A DNA stretch of 64,000 bases, taken from assembly GCA_964651245.1 (NCBI GenBank), contig CAZYVI010000005.1, positions 124,001 to 188,000 on the forward strand, written 5' to 3'. The number at the start of each line of letters is the position of its first letter. Within the stretch, counting starts at the first letter, position 1. Origin of the DNA: Avedoeria sp964651245. Its GTDB lineage: Bacteria; Chloroflexota; Anaerolineae; Epilineales; Epilineaceae. Of the stretch, positions 16,855-27,664 are shown piece by piece. The notes under the pieces are model-generated. The model did not search any database. It was not told the DNA's origin and was given only the letters and a program-made list of their open reading frames with translations. The translations under genes and the position numbers were made by a program.

Positions 16855-19800
16855 CTAGCGCCGCCCCCAGAACGATCCCGCCGGGCACGGCAGCTCGCGG
16901 GCGATGTCGCGGTAGATCGCCTCGAGCGCGCCGGCGTCGACGGTGCGGAAGAAGGCGCGCGGCGACGAGGCGATCGCCGCCAACGCCTCGACGTCGAGGT
17001 CGAGGCCCAGGCCGATCGTGTAGACGGCGACGCCGGCCGCCTTGGCCGCCGCCGCGCTCGCGACGGCCTCGCTGGCAGGGCGGGGGTTGGAGCGCCCGTC
17101 GGTCAGGAGCACGATGACCGCTTGCCGGCCCGGTCGCCCCGGATCCCCCGTCACGACCTGCAGCGCGGCGTCGACGCCGCACACGAGGCACGTCTGGCGC
17201 TCGGTCCGGATCGCGACGAGGGCGCGGTTCAAGCGGTCGCGGTCGCCCGTGAGCGGAGCGACGACGGCCGCGGACTGGTGGAACGACACGATGGCCGCCC
17301 GATCGCCTTGGGCCAAGCGCAGGCTGTCGAGGAACGGACCGACCGCCGCCTGCGCCGCGGCGAGCTTCGTCCGTCCATCGGCGGCGCGCTCGAGCATGCT
17401 CGTGGAGGCGTCGATGACCAGCACGGCGTCGATCGGGCGCGTGGAGCCGCGACAGCGCTCGGTCAGCGCGAGCGGGAGGTAGATGGCGGGCGGAACCGGG
17501 GTGGGGGTGGCCGTCGGCGTCGGGGTCGGGGTGAGCGTCGGCGGCCGGGTGGGCGTGGCCGTCGGCGCGATCACCTCGACGACCGGCATCGGCAGGACAT
17601 GGCGGCGGCGGGCGCCGTCGGCGTCGGTGTAGTCGGCCCAGGCGAAGCGGTTCGTCGGGACGAGGCCGGTGGTCAGCGGACGCACGCGGTACGTGAGCGT
17701 GATGCCGCCGGGCGGCAGGATCGGGCGCGCCCAGCGCAGCAGGTCGTCGCCGAACGCCGCCGCCGGGCGCGGGCTGTTCGGCACGAGCTCGACCTGGGCG
17801 CCGAGGGCGTCGTCGACCGTCCAGTCGACGGCGACGGTGCCGTAGACCGTCGCGAGCAGACGGCGATGGATCGCGGCGGCGGCGCCCGGTGCGCTGGCCA
17901 GGAAGGCCAGATCGGGGGCCGCGGTGATGTCGGACAGGCGGGCAGTCGACGCGTCGGCCCCGACCGCCACGGTCGCGAGCACGATGCCGTCGGCGGCCAT
18001 CGCGTCGTCGGCGAACGCGGTGTCGGACCGGCCGTCCGTCACGACGACGGCGATCGGCACTGTCCGCGGCCGGCGGTCGGCGCCCAACGTGGCGTGGGCG
18101 AGCGCGAGCGCGGCAGCGATGTCCGTCGACCCCTCGGCCGCGACGTCCGCCAGCCCCGCCGTGGCGTCGTCGCCCGCCGTCAACGGCGCGTCGAGGCGCG
18201 CCTCGGCGGCGAACGTCACGAGGCCGACGCGGTGCGGCGCGCCGGCGAACGCCCGCGCCAGGCGCTGGGCGACCTCCTTGGCCGTCGGCAGCTTGTCGGC
18301 CCGGTCCATCGAGCCCGAGCGGTCGAAGACGAGGAGGACATCGGCGCCGTCGAAGCGCGAGGCGTCGGGGCAGGCGGCGCGCAGCGTGATCGAGACATCG
18401 ACGCTCTCACCGAGGACGATCCGTTGCGGCGCAGCGCCCTTGGTGCCGCGCACGACGCACGACCGCGGCCCCGGCGTCGCGGCGGCCGGCGGCGTGGCCG
18501 GCGGCACGGCGGTGGGCGCATAGGCGTGGACGGCGCCGCGCTCCGTCTGGGCCGCGTAGACTGTGCCGTCCGGCCCGACGGCGACGTCGCCCGGTGCGAA
18601 CGCCACGCCGTTGGCGTCGGACGGCTGCCAGCGGTCGACGAAGGCGCCGCTGGCCGCGTCGTAGCGCTCGATCGTGCCGTCGTCCGTGGCCACGACGGCC
18701 ACGCGGCCGCCCGGGATGTCGGCGACGGCCACGAAGCGCGGCGCCGACGCCAGCCCGACCGGCCACCGGGCCGCGACGGCGCCGGAGGGTGCGAGGACGG
18801 TCATCTCCCGCTGCCGGGCGTCGATGGCGTAGATCGCGCCATCGGCGGTGATGGCCAGATCGTCCGGCCAGGCGCCGGCCGACGGGTGGGCGTGGCGCGC
18901 GACGACGGCGCCGCTGGCCGCGTCGAAGGCGACGATCGTGCCCGAGACGGGCTGGGCGACGACCACATGGCCGCCCGCGGCGGCGATCCGGGCGCCGCCG
19001 GGGGCGGCGACGGCCGACCAAGCAGCGTCCGGCTGGCCCGCGCGGTCGAAGCGTCGGATGCGCCCGAACTCGTCGAGGGTAAACGTCGCGCCGTCGATGG
19101 CGGCCACGTCGATGGCCGGCGTGCCGCGCCGCAAGGCGGCCGCGACACCATCCGGGCCGAGGGTGAACAAGACATCGGCGGTGCGATCGACGGCCACGGG
19201 CACGCCGCCGCCTGCGGCGGCCACGGCCGCGGCGAACGGCAGCTGCGGCACCGGGTTGCGCGCGCCCGGTGGATCGACGCGTGCCCTGGCGCGGGCGCCG
19301 ACGAGCCGGAACCGGGGCTGGCCGGACGCGTCGCTGCGCACGACCTCGAAGTGCTCGCCGGCCGTCGACACGGCGTAGTCGCCGTCGGTGCCGACGTCGA
19401 GCGCCCACGGCCACTCGGTCGGGGGCTGGGTCGGCGTGTCCTCGAGGCGGACGGCGCCGGCTGGGCTGAGATCGGCGTCGATGATCCGGACGAGCGCATC
19501 GCCGCCAGCCGGGGGGGCGGTGCCGTCCGGCCGGACGAGGACGTGGAAGCGCACGTCGTGGTTCGCCGCGACGGCGATCGGCACCTCGCCCGTCAGCGTG
19601 ATCGCCCGGCGCAGCGTGGCCCTCGGCGCCTCGGGGCCGGTGGTGACTCCGTCGTACACCTCGAACGGGCGTCCGTTGCCCGGCGAGAACCCCAGCCAGT
19701 TGTTGCGCCAGACCGCGATCCGGGGCCGGACGGACCCGGTCGCGACGACCCCGCTCGGCAGCAGCGTCGCCGGGTTCGTGACGGGGATCGGGTGCACGAC

Positions 19801-20343
19801 CATGCGCCCGTCGAGCGGCCGGACGGCGACGTCGAGCAGGCCGTCGTGGACATGGTTGAACGTCGTCCCGATGCGGAAGATCAGCGACTGGTCGTGGGCG
19901 CCGTACTGCTCCACCCAGGCGTACATGCGATCCGACCGACCGTCGTCCGGCGCCGGCTCGAGGGGGTCGGCGTCGCCGTGATCGCGGGTGAACCGCCACA
20001 CGACCCACCAGCTACCGTCGAGCGGATTGCCCGCGATGGCGACGGGTGTGCTGTTAGGGTTCCCCCGAACGGTGCCCACCCACCGGCCTGCCGAGTCGAA
20101 CAGCAGGACGGAATGCGAGCGCCCGTCGGCGATCGCCAGCCGGCCGTCGGGCAGGAGGGCGACGTCGAGCGGCTCGAACGCCGGCGTCATCGGCAGCTGC
20201 CACGTCCGGTCGGGGGACACCGCGACGGCCGTCGCGCCCACTGCCGAGCGCCCTGCGGCGACCGCGGCCAGGGCGAGGATGGCGGCGACGAGGGCGGAGG
20301 GCAGGGCTACGTGTCGGCGCGCGGGCCGGCGGGCGGCGGGCAT
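16855..20343 (-). CDS. Secreted beta-propeller protein with two vWA domains
   Basis: 1162 residues with the same architecture as 9576-13058: signal peptide (LPSALVAAILALAAVAAG), propeller-like repeats over about 620 residues, paired cysteines (SCVVRG, then ACPDAS), vWA 1 (VLLVFDRSGSM with VTDGRSD), a DUF11-like segment, a Pro/Thr linker, IYLPLALTERC, vWA 2 (VLVIDASTSM, LLTDGRSN) and a terminal ELPCPAG. GGGAG lies 8 nt before the ATG. The paralogues flank amrB-ogt-gap, pointing to local duplication followed by insertion or rearrangement. Function unknown. Confidence 0.75.
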   Translation of the reverse strand: MPAARRPARRHVALPSALVAAILALAAVAAGRSAVGATAVAVSPDRTWQLPMTPAFEPLDVALLPDGRLAIADGRSHSVLLFDSAGRWVGTVRGNPNSTPVAIAGNPLDGSWWVVWRFTRDHGDADPLEPAPDDGRSDRMYAWVEQYGAHDQSLIFRIGTTFNHVHDGLLDVAVRPLDGRMVVHPIPVTNPATLLPSGVVATGSVRPRIAVWRNNWLGFSPGNGRPFEVYDGVTTGPEAPRATLRRAITLTGEVPIAVAANHDVRFHVLVRPDGTAPPAGGDALVRIIDADLSPAGAVRLEDTPTQPPTEWPWALDVGTDGDYAVSTAGEHFEVVRSDASGQPRFRLVGARARARVDPPGARNPVPQLPFAAAVAAAGGGVPVAVDRTADVLFTLGPDGVAAALRRGTPAIDVAAIDGATFTLDEFGRIRRFDRAGQPDAAWSAVAAPGGARIAAAGGHVVVAQPVSGTIVAFDAASGAVVARHAHPSAGAWPDDLAITADGAIYAIDARQREMTVLAPSGAVAARWPVGLASAPRFVAVADIPGGRVAVVATDDGTIERYDAASGAFVDRWQPSDANGVAFAPGDVAVGPDGTVYAAQTERGAVHAYAPTAVPPATPPAAATPGPRSCVVRGTKGAAPQRIVLGESVDVSITLRAACPDASRFDGADVLLVFDRSGSMDRADKLPTAKEVAQRLARAFAGAPHRVGLVTFAAEARLDAPLTAGDDATAGLADVAAEGSTDIAAALALAHATLGADRRPRTVPIAVVVTDGRSDTAFADDAMAADGIVLATVAVGADASTARLSDITAAPDLAFLASAPGAAAAIHRRLLATVYGTVAVDWTVDDALGAQVELVPNSPRPAAAFGDDLLRWARPILPPGGITLTYRVRPLTTGLVPTNRFAWADYTDADGARRRHVLPMPVVEVIAPTATPTRPPTLTPTPTPTATPTPVPPAIYLPLALTERCRGSTRPIDAVLVIDASTSMLERAADGRTKLAAAQAAVGPFLDSLRLAQGDRAAIVSFHQSAAVVAPLTGDRDRLNRALVAIRTERQTCLVCGVDAALQVVTGDPGRPGRQAVIVLLTDGRSNPRPASEAVASAAAAKAAGVAVYTIGLGLDLDVEALAAIASSPRAFFRTVDAGALEAIYRDIARELPCPAGSFWGRR

Positions 20344-20367
20344 CGTCGGGCTCCCGGTGTGGTCGGC

Positions 20368-20389
20368 GTTTGGTCAGCGTTTGGTCAGC
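20368..20389. repeat. Tandem 11-bp direct repeat upstream of the vWA gene
   Basis: Two perfect copies of GTTTGGTCAGC abut at 20368-20378 and 20379-20389, about 25 bp upstream of the ATG at 20343. Possible regulator-binding site; no matching family recognised. Confidence 0.5.
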
Positions 20390-20431
20390 AACCATTAACC
20401 AACCAGCGCCGCCATGCTGACCCGCACCGGT

Positions 20432-21253
20432 TCAGAGCTGCCGGTACACCTCACCCCGCCGATCCGCCAGCGCCGAGAACCGCGCCCGCGCGTCGGCCAC
20501 GACCGCCGCGTCGACCGACCCGACGACGAGCCGCCCGGCATCGCTGACGTCCCCGTCCACCGTGCCGACCGTCGCCGCGCCGCCGATGTCCTCGGCCACG
20601 GCCACGACCACGCCCCACGGGTCGAGCAGCGTCGACCCCCCGTCGTAGGTCAAGCCGCCGCCCTCGCCGATGCGGTTCACCCCCAGGACGTACGCCTGGT
20701 TCTCGATCGCCCGCGCCGCCAGCAGCGTCGACCAGTGCGCGCTGCGGGCGGCGGGCCAGCTGGCGATCACGACGAAGAGGTCGGTGCGCTCGGCCGCGGC
20801 GCGGAACGGCTCGGGGAAGCGGAGGTCGTAGCAGATGAGCGGGGTGACGCGGACGCCGTCGACGTCGGCCGTCGCCAGCGCGTCGCCGCCGTCGTAGTGG
20901 GCGTCCTCGCCGCCGAACGTGAACGGGTGGATCTTGTGGTAGCGCAGCGCCTCATCGCCGCGGGGGTCGAGGAGGCTGGTGGCGTTGCGCGGCCGCCCGG
21001 GACCCGGCTCGGCGTAGCCGCCCAGCACCCAGAGGTTGTGTCGCCGGGCGATCTCGGCCAACCCCATGCGGATCTCGCCGCCCCACGGCGCGATCCGCTC
21101 GGCCGCCATCGAGAAGCCGGTCGCGAACATCTCCGGCAGCACGACGAGCGACGCACCGGCCGCCTTCGCCGCGGCGGCGGCGTCGTCGGCGCGGTCGAGG
21201 TTGGCGGCCGGGTCCTCCCAGGCGATGTCGAGCTCGACGCCGGCGACGATCAT
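20432..21253 (-). CDS. Carbon-nitrogen hydrolase, omega-amidase-like
   Basis: A 273-residue nitrilase-superfamily protein with all three catalytic residues: Glu in LPEMFATGFSM (about residue 41), Lys in YHKIHPF (about 106), Cys in LICYDLRFPE (about 140). The MFxTGFSM form is typical of YafV/Nit2 omega-amidases, which hydrolyse 2-oxoglutaramate and 2-oxosuccinamate. The gene upstream is a glutamine/methionine-type aminotransferase 37 bp away, which fits transamination followed by omega-amide hydrolysis (glutaminase II-type pathway, also used in methionine salvage). The pathway assignment is inference from this pairing. Confidence 0.8.
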   Translation of the reverse strand: MIVAGVELDIAWEDPAANLDRADDAAAAAKAAGASLVVLPEMFATGFSMAAERIAPWGGEIRMGLAEIARRHNLWVLGGYAEPGPGRPRNATSLLDPRGDEALRYHKIHPFTFGGEDAHYDGGDALATADVDGVRVTPLICYDLRFPEPFRAAAERTDLFVVIASWPAARSAHWSTLLAARAIENQAYVLGVNRIGEGGGLTYDGGSTLLDPWGVVVAVAEDIGGAATVGTVDGDVSDAGRLVVGSVDAAVVADARARFSALADRRGEVYRQL

Positions 21254-21290
21254 CGCGCCGACCGTTCGACGGCCGAACCGTCGCGGGCGA

Positions 21291-22498
<1,208 letters not shown>

Positions 22499-22502
<4 letters not shown>

Positions 22503-23347
22503 CGCCCCTCCTCCGCCGCGCGCCACGGCCAGGCGTGGTCGACCGGCCCGTGGCCGCCGCCCAGCCGCCAGCCGGCGCCGTAGCGGATGGCCTCGGTGAT
22601 GTAGGCCTTGGCCGCCGCCACCGCCGCCGCCAGCGGCTGCCCCTTGGCCAGCTCGGCGGCGATGGCCGAGGCGTAGGTGCAGCCGGTGCCGTGGGTGTTG
22701 GGCGTGTCGATGCGCGCAGCGCGGAACGTGCGGTGGCCCTGGCCGTCGAACAGGACGTCGATGCTGTCCTCGCTGGGGTCGCCCTCGGCGGTCACGGTGT
22801 GGCCGCCCTTCACCAGGACGGCCTTGGGCCCCAGGGTATGGATCGCCGCCGCCGCCGCCACCATGTCGTCGAACGTGCGCACCGGCCGGCCGAGCAGGAC
22901 CGCCGCCTCGTGGACGTTGGGCGTCACCACCGTCGCCAACGGCAGGAGCAGGTCGACGAGGGCGTCCTTGGCCTCGGGCGCCAGCAGCGCGTCGCCGCCC
23001 TTGGCCACCATGACGGGGTCGACGACGAGCGTCGTCACCTGGTGGGCGACGAGGCGGTCGGCGACGGCCGCGACGATCGCCGCGTCGGCCAACATGCCCA
23101 CCTTGACCGCGTCGGCGCCGATGTCGGACAGGACGCTGTCGATCTGCGCCGCCACGAACGCCGGCGGGATCGGGAAGATGGACTGGACGCCGAGCGTGTT
23201 CTGCGCCGTCAGCGCCGTCACGGCGCTCGCGCCGTAGACGCCCAGGGCCTGGAACGTCTTGAGGTCGGCCTGGATGCCGGCGCCGCCGCCCGAGTCGGAG
23301 CCGGCGATCGTCAGCGCGGTCGGGATGCGGACGGGGGGGTCGATCAT
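22499..23347 (-). CDS. thiD: Hydroxymethylpyrimidine/phosphomethylpyrimidine kinase
   Basis: A 282-residue ribokinase-fold enzyme that phosphorylates HMP and HMP-P in thiamine synthesis. It contains TIAGSDSGGGAGIQADLKTF at the N-terminus, DPVMVAKGG near residue 115 and the anion hole/catalytic motif THGTGCTYASAIAAELA near residue 225. It lies 13 bp after thiE and overlaps the aminotransferase start. No thiC, thiG or TPP riboswitch was found in the window, so this is a partial thiamine locus. Confidence 0.95.
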
Positions 23348-23360
23348 CGCTCGCCTCGCC

Positions 23361-24041
23361 TCATCGCGTCGCCGCCGGCGCGCCCAACGCGGCGCGCGCC
23401 GCGGCGTCGCGCAGCGCCGCGTCGACGGCCCGCCGCAGCGTGCGGGCGGCGGCCTCGGGATGGTCGGCGCGGCCGATGGCGCCCAGGACGGCCACGCCCG
23501 CGGCGCCGGCCGCGATCGCCGCCGCAGCGTTGGCGGCCGTCACGCCGCCGATCGCCACCACCGGCAGCGCCGTCGCGGCCACGACGGCCGCCAGGCCGGC
23601 CACGCCGATCGGCGCGTCGGCGTCGGCCTTCGAGGCCGTGCCGAAGACGTCGCCGGTGCCCAGGTAGTCGGCGCCGGCGGCCGCGGCGGCGATCGCCTCG
23701 GCCGGCGTGCCGGCCGAGCAACCGACGAGCGCGGCCGGGCCGAGCAGGCGGCGGGCGGCGGCCGGATCGAGGTCGTCGGGACCGAGGTGGACGCCGGCCG
23801 CGCCGGTCGCATGGGCCACGTCGGCGCGGTCGTTGACGACGACCGGCACGCCGAACGGCCGGGCCGCCGCCTGCACGACCTCGACGAGCGCGACGAGCGC
23901 CCGCGTCGTCACCGCCTTGGCGCGCACCTGGAGCAGCGTCGCCCCGCCGGCGGCGGCCGCGGCGGCGACCTCGGCGGCCGGGCGGCCGCCGCACTGGGCC
24001 GGGTCGACGAGGGCGTAGAGGCGCAGGTTGGGCGCCGTCAC
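23361..24041 (-). CDS. thiE: Thiamine-phosphate synthase
   Basis: A 226-residue TIM-barrel enzyme joining HMP-PP and thiazole phosphate. LLQVRAK near residue 38, VVNDRADVAHATGAAGVHLG near 75, and YLGTGDVFGTASK near 135 are the substrate and pyrophosphate loops, followed by VAIGGVTAANAAAAIAAGA. The start is the GTG at 24041 overlapping the glycosyltransferase stop (GTGA). A much longer in-frame reading upstream is a shadow of that gene. Pairing with thiD supports the call. Confidence 0.9.
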   Translation of the reverse strand: MTAPNLRLYALVDPAQCGGRPAAEVAAAAAAGGATLLQVRAKAVTTRALVALVEVVQAAARPFGVPVVVNDRADVAHATGAAGVHLGPDDLDPAAARRLLGPAALVGCSAGTPAEAIAAAAAGADYLGTGDVFGTASKADADAPIGVAGLAAVVAATALPVVAIGGVTAANAAAAIAAGAAGVAVLGAIGRADHPEAAARTLRRAVDAALRDAAARAALGAPAATR

Positions 24042-25087
24042 CGCGCCGCCGCCCCGTCGCCGACGCCGTCGCGCGTCACGCCGAGGTCGCCGTAGCCCCA
24101 GCGGTCGCGGACCAGGTAGAGAGGGCGCTGCTTGACCTCGCCGTACACCCGGCTGAGGTACTCGCCGATCACGCCCAACGAGATGAGCTGGATCCCGCCC
24201 AGGAAGAGGATGACCGCCATGAGCGAGGCATAGCCGGGCGTGTCCTGCGGCGCGATGAACAGCCGCCGGACGATGACGACGAAGGCATAGAGAAAGGACA
24301 GGCCCGAGACCCCGACGCCGACGTAGCTCCAGACCTTGAGCGGCCAGGTCGTGAAGCCGGTCAGGCCGTCGAGGGCGAAGTTCCAGAGCCGCCAGTAGTT
24401 CCACGTCGTCTGGCCGCCGTAGCGGGGCTCGCGGTCGTAGAGGACGGCCGTCTGGCGGAAGCCGACCCAGGCGAAGAGCCCCTTCATGAACCGGTTGCGC
24501 TCGGGCAGGTGGCGCAGCGCCTCGATGACGCGGCGGTCCATGAGCCGGAAGTCGCCGGTGTTGGGCGGGATCGGCACCTCGCTCATGCGGTCGATGACAC
24601 GGTAGAACGCATGGGCGGTCGCCTTTTTCAGCCAGCTCTCGCCGGCCCGCGTCCGGCGCGTGGCGAAGACGACGTCGTAGCCGGCGCGCCACTGCGCCAG
24701 CAGCTCGCCGATGAGCTCGGGCGGGTCCTGGAGGTCGGCGTCGATCGGGATCACCGCGTCGCCGCGGGCATGGTCGATGCCGGCCGTCAGCGCGACCTCC
24801 TTGCCGAAGTTGCGGGCGAAGCTGACGACCTTGATGGCCGGGTTGCGGCCGTGGTGGCCGATCAAGCGCGGCAGCGTGTCGTCGCGGCTGCCGTCGTTGA
24901 CGCAGACGATCTCGTAGCTCAGCGCCGGGTCGGCGGCGCGCAGGCCGTCGAGGACGCGCTCGAGCCGCTCGAACAGCGCGTTCACCGACGCCGACTCGTT
25001 GTAGCACGGCACGACGATCGACAACGCGACCGGGCCGCCCGTCGACGGGGCGGCGGCGGGCAGGCCCGGCGTCGCGTCCGCGCTCAC
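24038..25087 (-). CDS. Family 2 glycosyltransferase, polyprenyl-phosphate type (GtrB/ArnC-like)
   Basis: 349 residues. The GT-A catalytic half has LSIVVPCYNES (about 22), VNDGSRDDT (about 65), IDADLQDPPE (about 115) and a GDFRLMDRR motif. Two transmembrane helices follow (about 255-280 and 290-315), as in dolichyl/undecaprenyl-phosphate mannose or glucose synthases. It would load a sugar on a lipid carrier at the inner face of the membrane. GTG start overlaps the sugar-dehydrogenase stop (GTGA). Sugar specificity cannot be read from sequence. Confidence 0.85.
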   Translation of the reverse strand: MSADATPGLPAAAPSTGGPVALSIVVPCYNESASVNALFERLERVLDGLRAADPALSYEIVCVNDGSRDDTLPRLIGHHGRNPAIKVVSFARNFGKEVALTAGIDHARGDAVIPIDADLQDPPELIGELLAQWRAGYDVVFATRRTRAGESWLKKATAHAFYRVIDRMSEVPIPPNTGDFRLMDRRVIEALRHLPERNRFMKGLFAWVGFRQTAVLYDREPRYGGQTTWNYWRLWNFALDGLTGFTTWPLKVWSYVGVGVSGLSFLYAFVVIVRRLFIAPQDTPGYASLMAVILFLGGIQLISLGVIGEYLSRVYGEVKQRPLYLVRDRWGYGDLGVTRDGVGDGAAAR

Positions 25088-26499
25088 GGCTGGCCGCGGT
25101 AGCCGACGGGGAGCACGATCGTGAAGCGCACCGGCGCGACCGACGGCACCGCCGTCGCCGTCGCGGGCGGCGGCTCGGTGGACTCGGGCGGCGTCGGCGT
25201 CGCGGGACTCGTCGCCGGCGCGGTCGGCGGGGGGGGCGTCGTCGTGGCGGCCGGCGGCGTCGCGGCCGCGTTGGCGTCGCGCAGGCGCTGGATGCGGCCG
25301 GTCTCGAGGGCGACGTAGATCTCGCCGTCCTCGCCGCGGCCGAAGCTGGTGATGCCGTTCTTGCCGGTCAGGATCTCGGCGTTGCGCCAAGCGCCGTCGC
25401 CGCCGCGGTTCAGGGCCCAGATCCGGCCGCGGGAGTAGTCGGCGTAGAAGTAGGTGCCGGTCAGGCCCGGGAAGGCCGCGCCGCGGTAGACCTCGCCGCC
25501 GGTGATCGAGAGGCCCTGGCTGTGGTTGTACTCGGCCACCGGCAGCACCTTGCCGCGCTGGTCGCAGCCGGTGGCTGGGTTGTAGCAATGGGCGCCCTCC
25601 ATGACGCTCCAACCGTAGTTCTCGCCGCCGGGGCTGTCGGCGGCCTGGAAGTTCACCTCCTCCCAAGCGTTCTGCCCGACGTCGGCGATGTAGAGGTCGC
25701 CGGTGGCGCGGTCGAAGGCGAACTTCCAAGGGTTGCGCAGCCCGTAGGCCCAGATCTCGGGCGCGCGGCGGGGGGTGTTGACGAACGGGTTCGAGGGCGG
25801 GATGCCGTAGGGCTCGGCGCTGTCGACGTCGATGCGCAGCATCTTGCCCAGCAGCGTCTGGAGGTCCTGGCCGGCCTGGAACGGGTCGCCGCCGCCGCCG
25901 CCGTCGCCGGTCCCGATGTAGAGGTAGCCGTCGGGACCGAACTCGAGGTTGCCGCCGTTGTGGTTGCCGTTCTGGAAGTGCTCGACGGTCAGCAGCTGGG
26001 CCTCACTGTCGGCGTCGGCCCGATCGGCGTCGGCCGTCACGGTGTAGCGGGCGATGACGAGGTCGCCGCGCCGCCGGCCGCGGACCGCCTTCGAGGTGTA
26101 GTAGACGTAGAAGCGGCCATTCGTGGCGTAGCTCGGATGGAACGCCAACCCGAGCAGCCCGCGCTCGTTGGCGGCGGCCTCGACGCGGTCGGTGATGTCG
26201 AGGAAGGGCGTGGGCATGAGCTGCCCGTCCTTGACGATCCGGATCCGGCCCGGCTTCTCGACGACGAACAGCCGCCCCGACCCATCGCCGGCGTGGGCGA
26301 TGTCGACCGGGATGTCGATGTCGCCGACGACGTTGTCGAAGGCGATGCGGATCGTGCGCGGGTCGGCCGGCGGGTTGCCCTGGGCGTGCGCGGCCGGCGC
26401 GGCCCGGCGGCGCAGCGCGTCGAGGCCGGCGCCGCTCGCGGTGACGAGCGCCACGCCGAGCACGGCGAGGCCGGCGATCCCGAGGGCAGGTGCGCGCAT
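25084..26499 (-). CDS. Secreted PQQ-dependent sugar dehydrogenase (GSDH family)
   Basis: 471 residues with a signal peptide (GIAGLAVLGVALVTA). The six-bladed soluble glucose/sorbosone dehydrogenase-type propeller shows HAGDGSGRLFVVEKPGRI, ERGLLGLAFHP, NHNGGNLEFGPDGYLYIGTG, YGLRNPWKFAFD and ADVGQNAWEEVN. A Pro/Thr-rich tail and a terminal FTIVLPVGYRGQP resemble the lineage's LPxxxR ending. ATG 26499 preferred because GGAAGGA precedes it; an ATG at 26517 and a longer frame to 26652 lack one. PQQ dependence is family knowledge; many members oxidise other sugars or are uncharacterised. Confidence 0.85.
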   Translation of the reverse strand: MRAPALGIAGLAVLGVALVTASGAGLDALRRRAAPAAHAQGNPPADPRTIRIAFDNVVGDIDIPVDIAHAGDGSGRLFVVEKPGRIRIVKDGQLMPTPFLDITDRVEAAANERGLLGLAFHPSYATNGRFYVYYTSKAVRGRRRGDLVIARYTVTADADRADADSEAQLLTVEHFQNGNHNGGNLEFGPDGYLYIGTGDGGGGGDPFQAGQDLQTLLGKMLRIDVDSAEPYGIPPSNPFVNTPRRAPEIWAYGLRNPWKFAFDRATGDLYIADVGQNAWEEVNFQAADSPGGENYGWSVMEGAHCYNPATGCDQRGKVLPVAEYNHSQGLSITGGEVYRGAAFPGLTGTYFYADYSRGRIWALNRGGDGAWRNAEILTGKNGITSFGRGEDGEIYVALETGRIQRLRDANAAATPPAATTTPPPPTAPATSPATPTPPESTEPPPATATAVPSVAPVRFTIVLPVGYRGQP

Positions 26500-26748
26500 C
26501 GTCCCGTCCTTCCGCATTGCGGCCGTCGGGCGGACCGCGCCGGCCCGCCCGCGCCGGCATTCTAGCCGATCCGGCGGAGGGGCGCAGCGCCGACCGGCGG
26601 GTGGTGAGGCGGCAGACTTCGCGGTCAGCTGCCGATGGCCATGGGCGTTCACAACGAACGGTCATGGCGACGGTGACCGGGGCGCCGTCCTCGCGGCGTT
26701 CGATGTCGAGAACCCGACCCGTCCGCACCGTGCCGGCCGTGGGTTCGC
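26500..26748. other. Intergenic region with the promoter of the six-gene operon
   Basis: A 249 bp spacer between the Uma2 stop and the sugar-dehydrogenase start. TAGAAT on the minus strand (26559-26564) is the likely -10 of the downstream operon, leaving a leader of about 50 nt. No TPP riboswitch consensus was found. Nothing else recognisable. Confidence 0.35.
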
Positions 26749-27543
26749 TCAGCCGCCCGCCGTCCCCGCCCCGGGCTCGCCCGTCAGCCGCGCCACGAAC
26801 GCCGCGTGCTCGCCCGTCGCGGCCCCGGCCTGCACGGCCGCGATGGCCGCCGCCACATCGTGTGACCACAGCGCGTCGGCTGGTAGCCAGAGCCCTGGCC
26901 ACGTCGGGCTCCGGAAGACGCCGTCGTCACCCGGTGCGAGCTCGACGTAGGCGCCGTCCTGCAGCACGAACCAATGCAGGCCGCGCTCGTACGCCGTAGC
27001 GACGATGTACTCCGGGACACCGATGCGGGCGTAGACGCGCCGTTTGGCGTTGAGGTCGTACGCGGCGCTGGATGCGGCCACCTCGAACACGAGGGCGGGT
27101 ACGCCGGTCAGGTAGTCGTCGGCCGTCACGCGCACTTGGCCGCCGTGCGCCGGATCGAGCAGCAGGAGGCCGTCGGGCTGGACCTCGGTCTCGTTGTCGA
27201 TGAGCAATGTGCCATTGGCGTGGGCGGCGAAGCCCAGGGTCGACTCAGCGTACTCGGTCAGCCAGCGCCACAGGAACGACTGCGGCACCACGTGCTGCTG
27301 GAAGCGGATCGGCGAAGCCATGACGAACACCATCCCCTCGACGAGCTCGGCGTGGAGCGTCTTCGGCGTGCGCAGGTAGCGGCGGTGGAACTCGGGCTGC
27401 GTCAGACGATCGCCGTTGCACAGCGGCGGCAGGTCGTCGTCGGACGCGTGCCGAGGCACCGGCGCGGGGCGCGGCCGGCGGGCGGGGGATGGGGGCTGGG
27501 GGGGATGGGACGGACGGACCACGGGCGGTGCGGTTCGGGGCAT
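26749..27543 (-). CDS. Uma2-family (DUF820) putative restriction-like endonuclease
   Basis: 264 residues. The PD-(D/E)XK core of Uma2 is visible: ELVEGMVFVM near residue 66, the acidic VQPDGLLLLDP near 118, ALVFEVAASSAAYDLNAKRRVYARIGVPEYIV near 148-180 (here cited by its ends ALVFEV and GVPEYIV). The N-terminal 40 residues are Pro-rich and disordered-looking. GGAGG lies 6 nt before the ATG. Uma2 genes are abundant in Chloroflexota and Cyanobacteria, and their biological role is unresolved. Confidence 0.85.
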   Translation of the reverse strand: MPRTAPPVVRPSHPPQPPSPARRPRPAPVPRHASDDDLPPLCNGDRLTQPEFHRRYLRTPKTLHAELVEGMVFVMASPIRFQQHVVPQSFLWRWLTEYAESTLGFAAHANGTLLIDNETEVQPDGLLLLDPAHGGQVRVTADDYLTGVPALVFEVAASSAAYDLNAKRRVYARIGVPEYIVATAYERGLHWFVLQDGAYVELAPGDDGVFRSPTWPGLWLPADALWSHDVAAAIAAVQAGAATGEHAAFVARLTGEPGAGTAGG

Positions 27544-27664
27544 GGCGCGCCTCCAAGGCGGGGCGCGTGGGTGACGGGCGAAGGATAAGGGAGCGTGCGG
27601 GCGGCGGCAACCGGTTCGCGGCCGGTCGAACGCCGCTTCCAGGCGCGCCGAAGCTCGTCTGCGC

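Noticed and set aside
16687..20547. Plus-strand open frame of about 1286 codons
   Set aside because: Shadow of gap and the vWA gene at 16855-20343; no ribosome site and low-complexity composition.
26500..26748. TPP riboswitch upstream of the operon containing thiE and thiD
   Set aside because: No CTGAGA/ACCTGA-type conserved core was found on the minus strand of this spacer.
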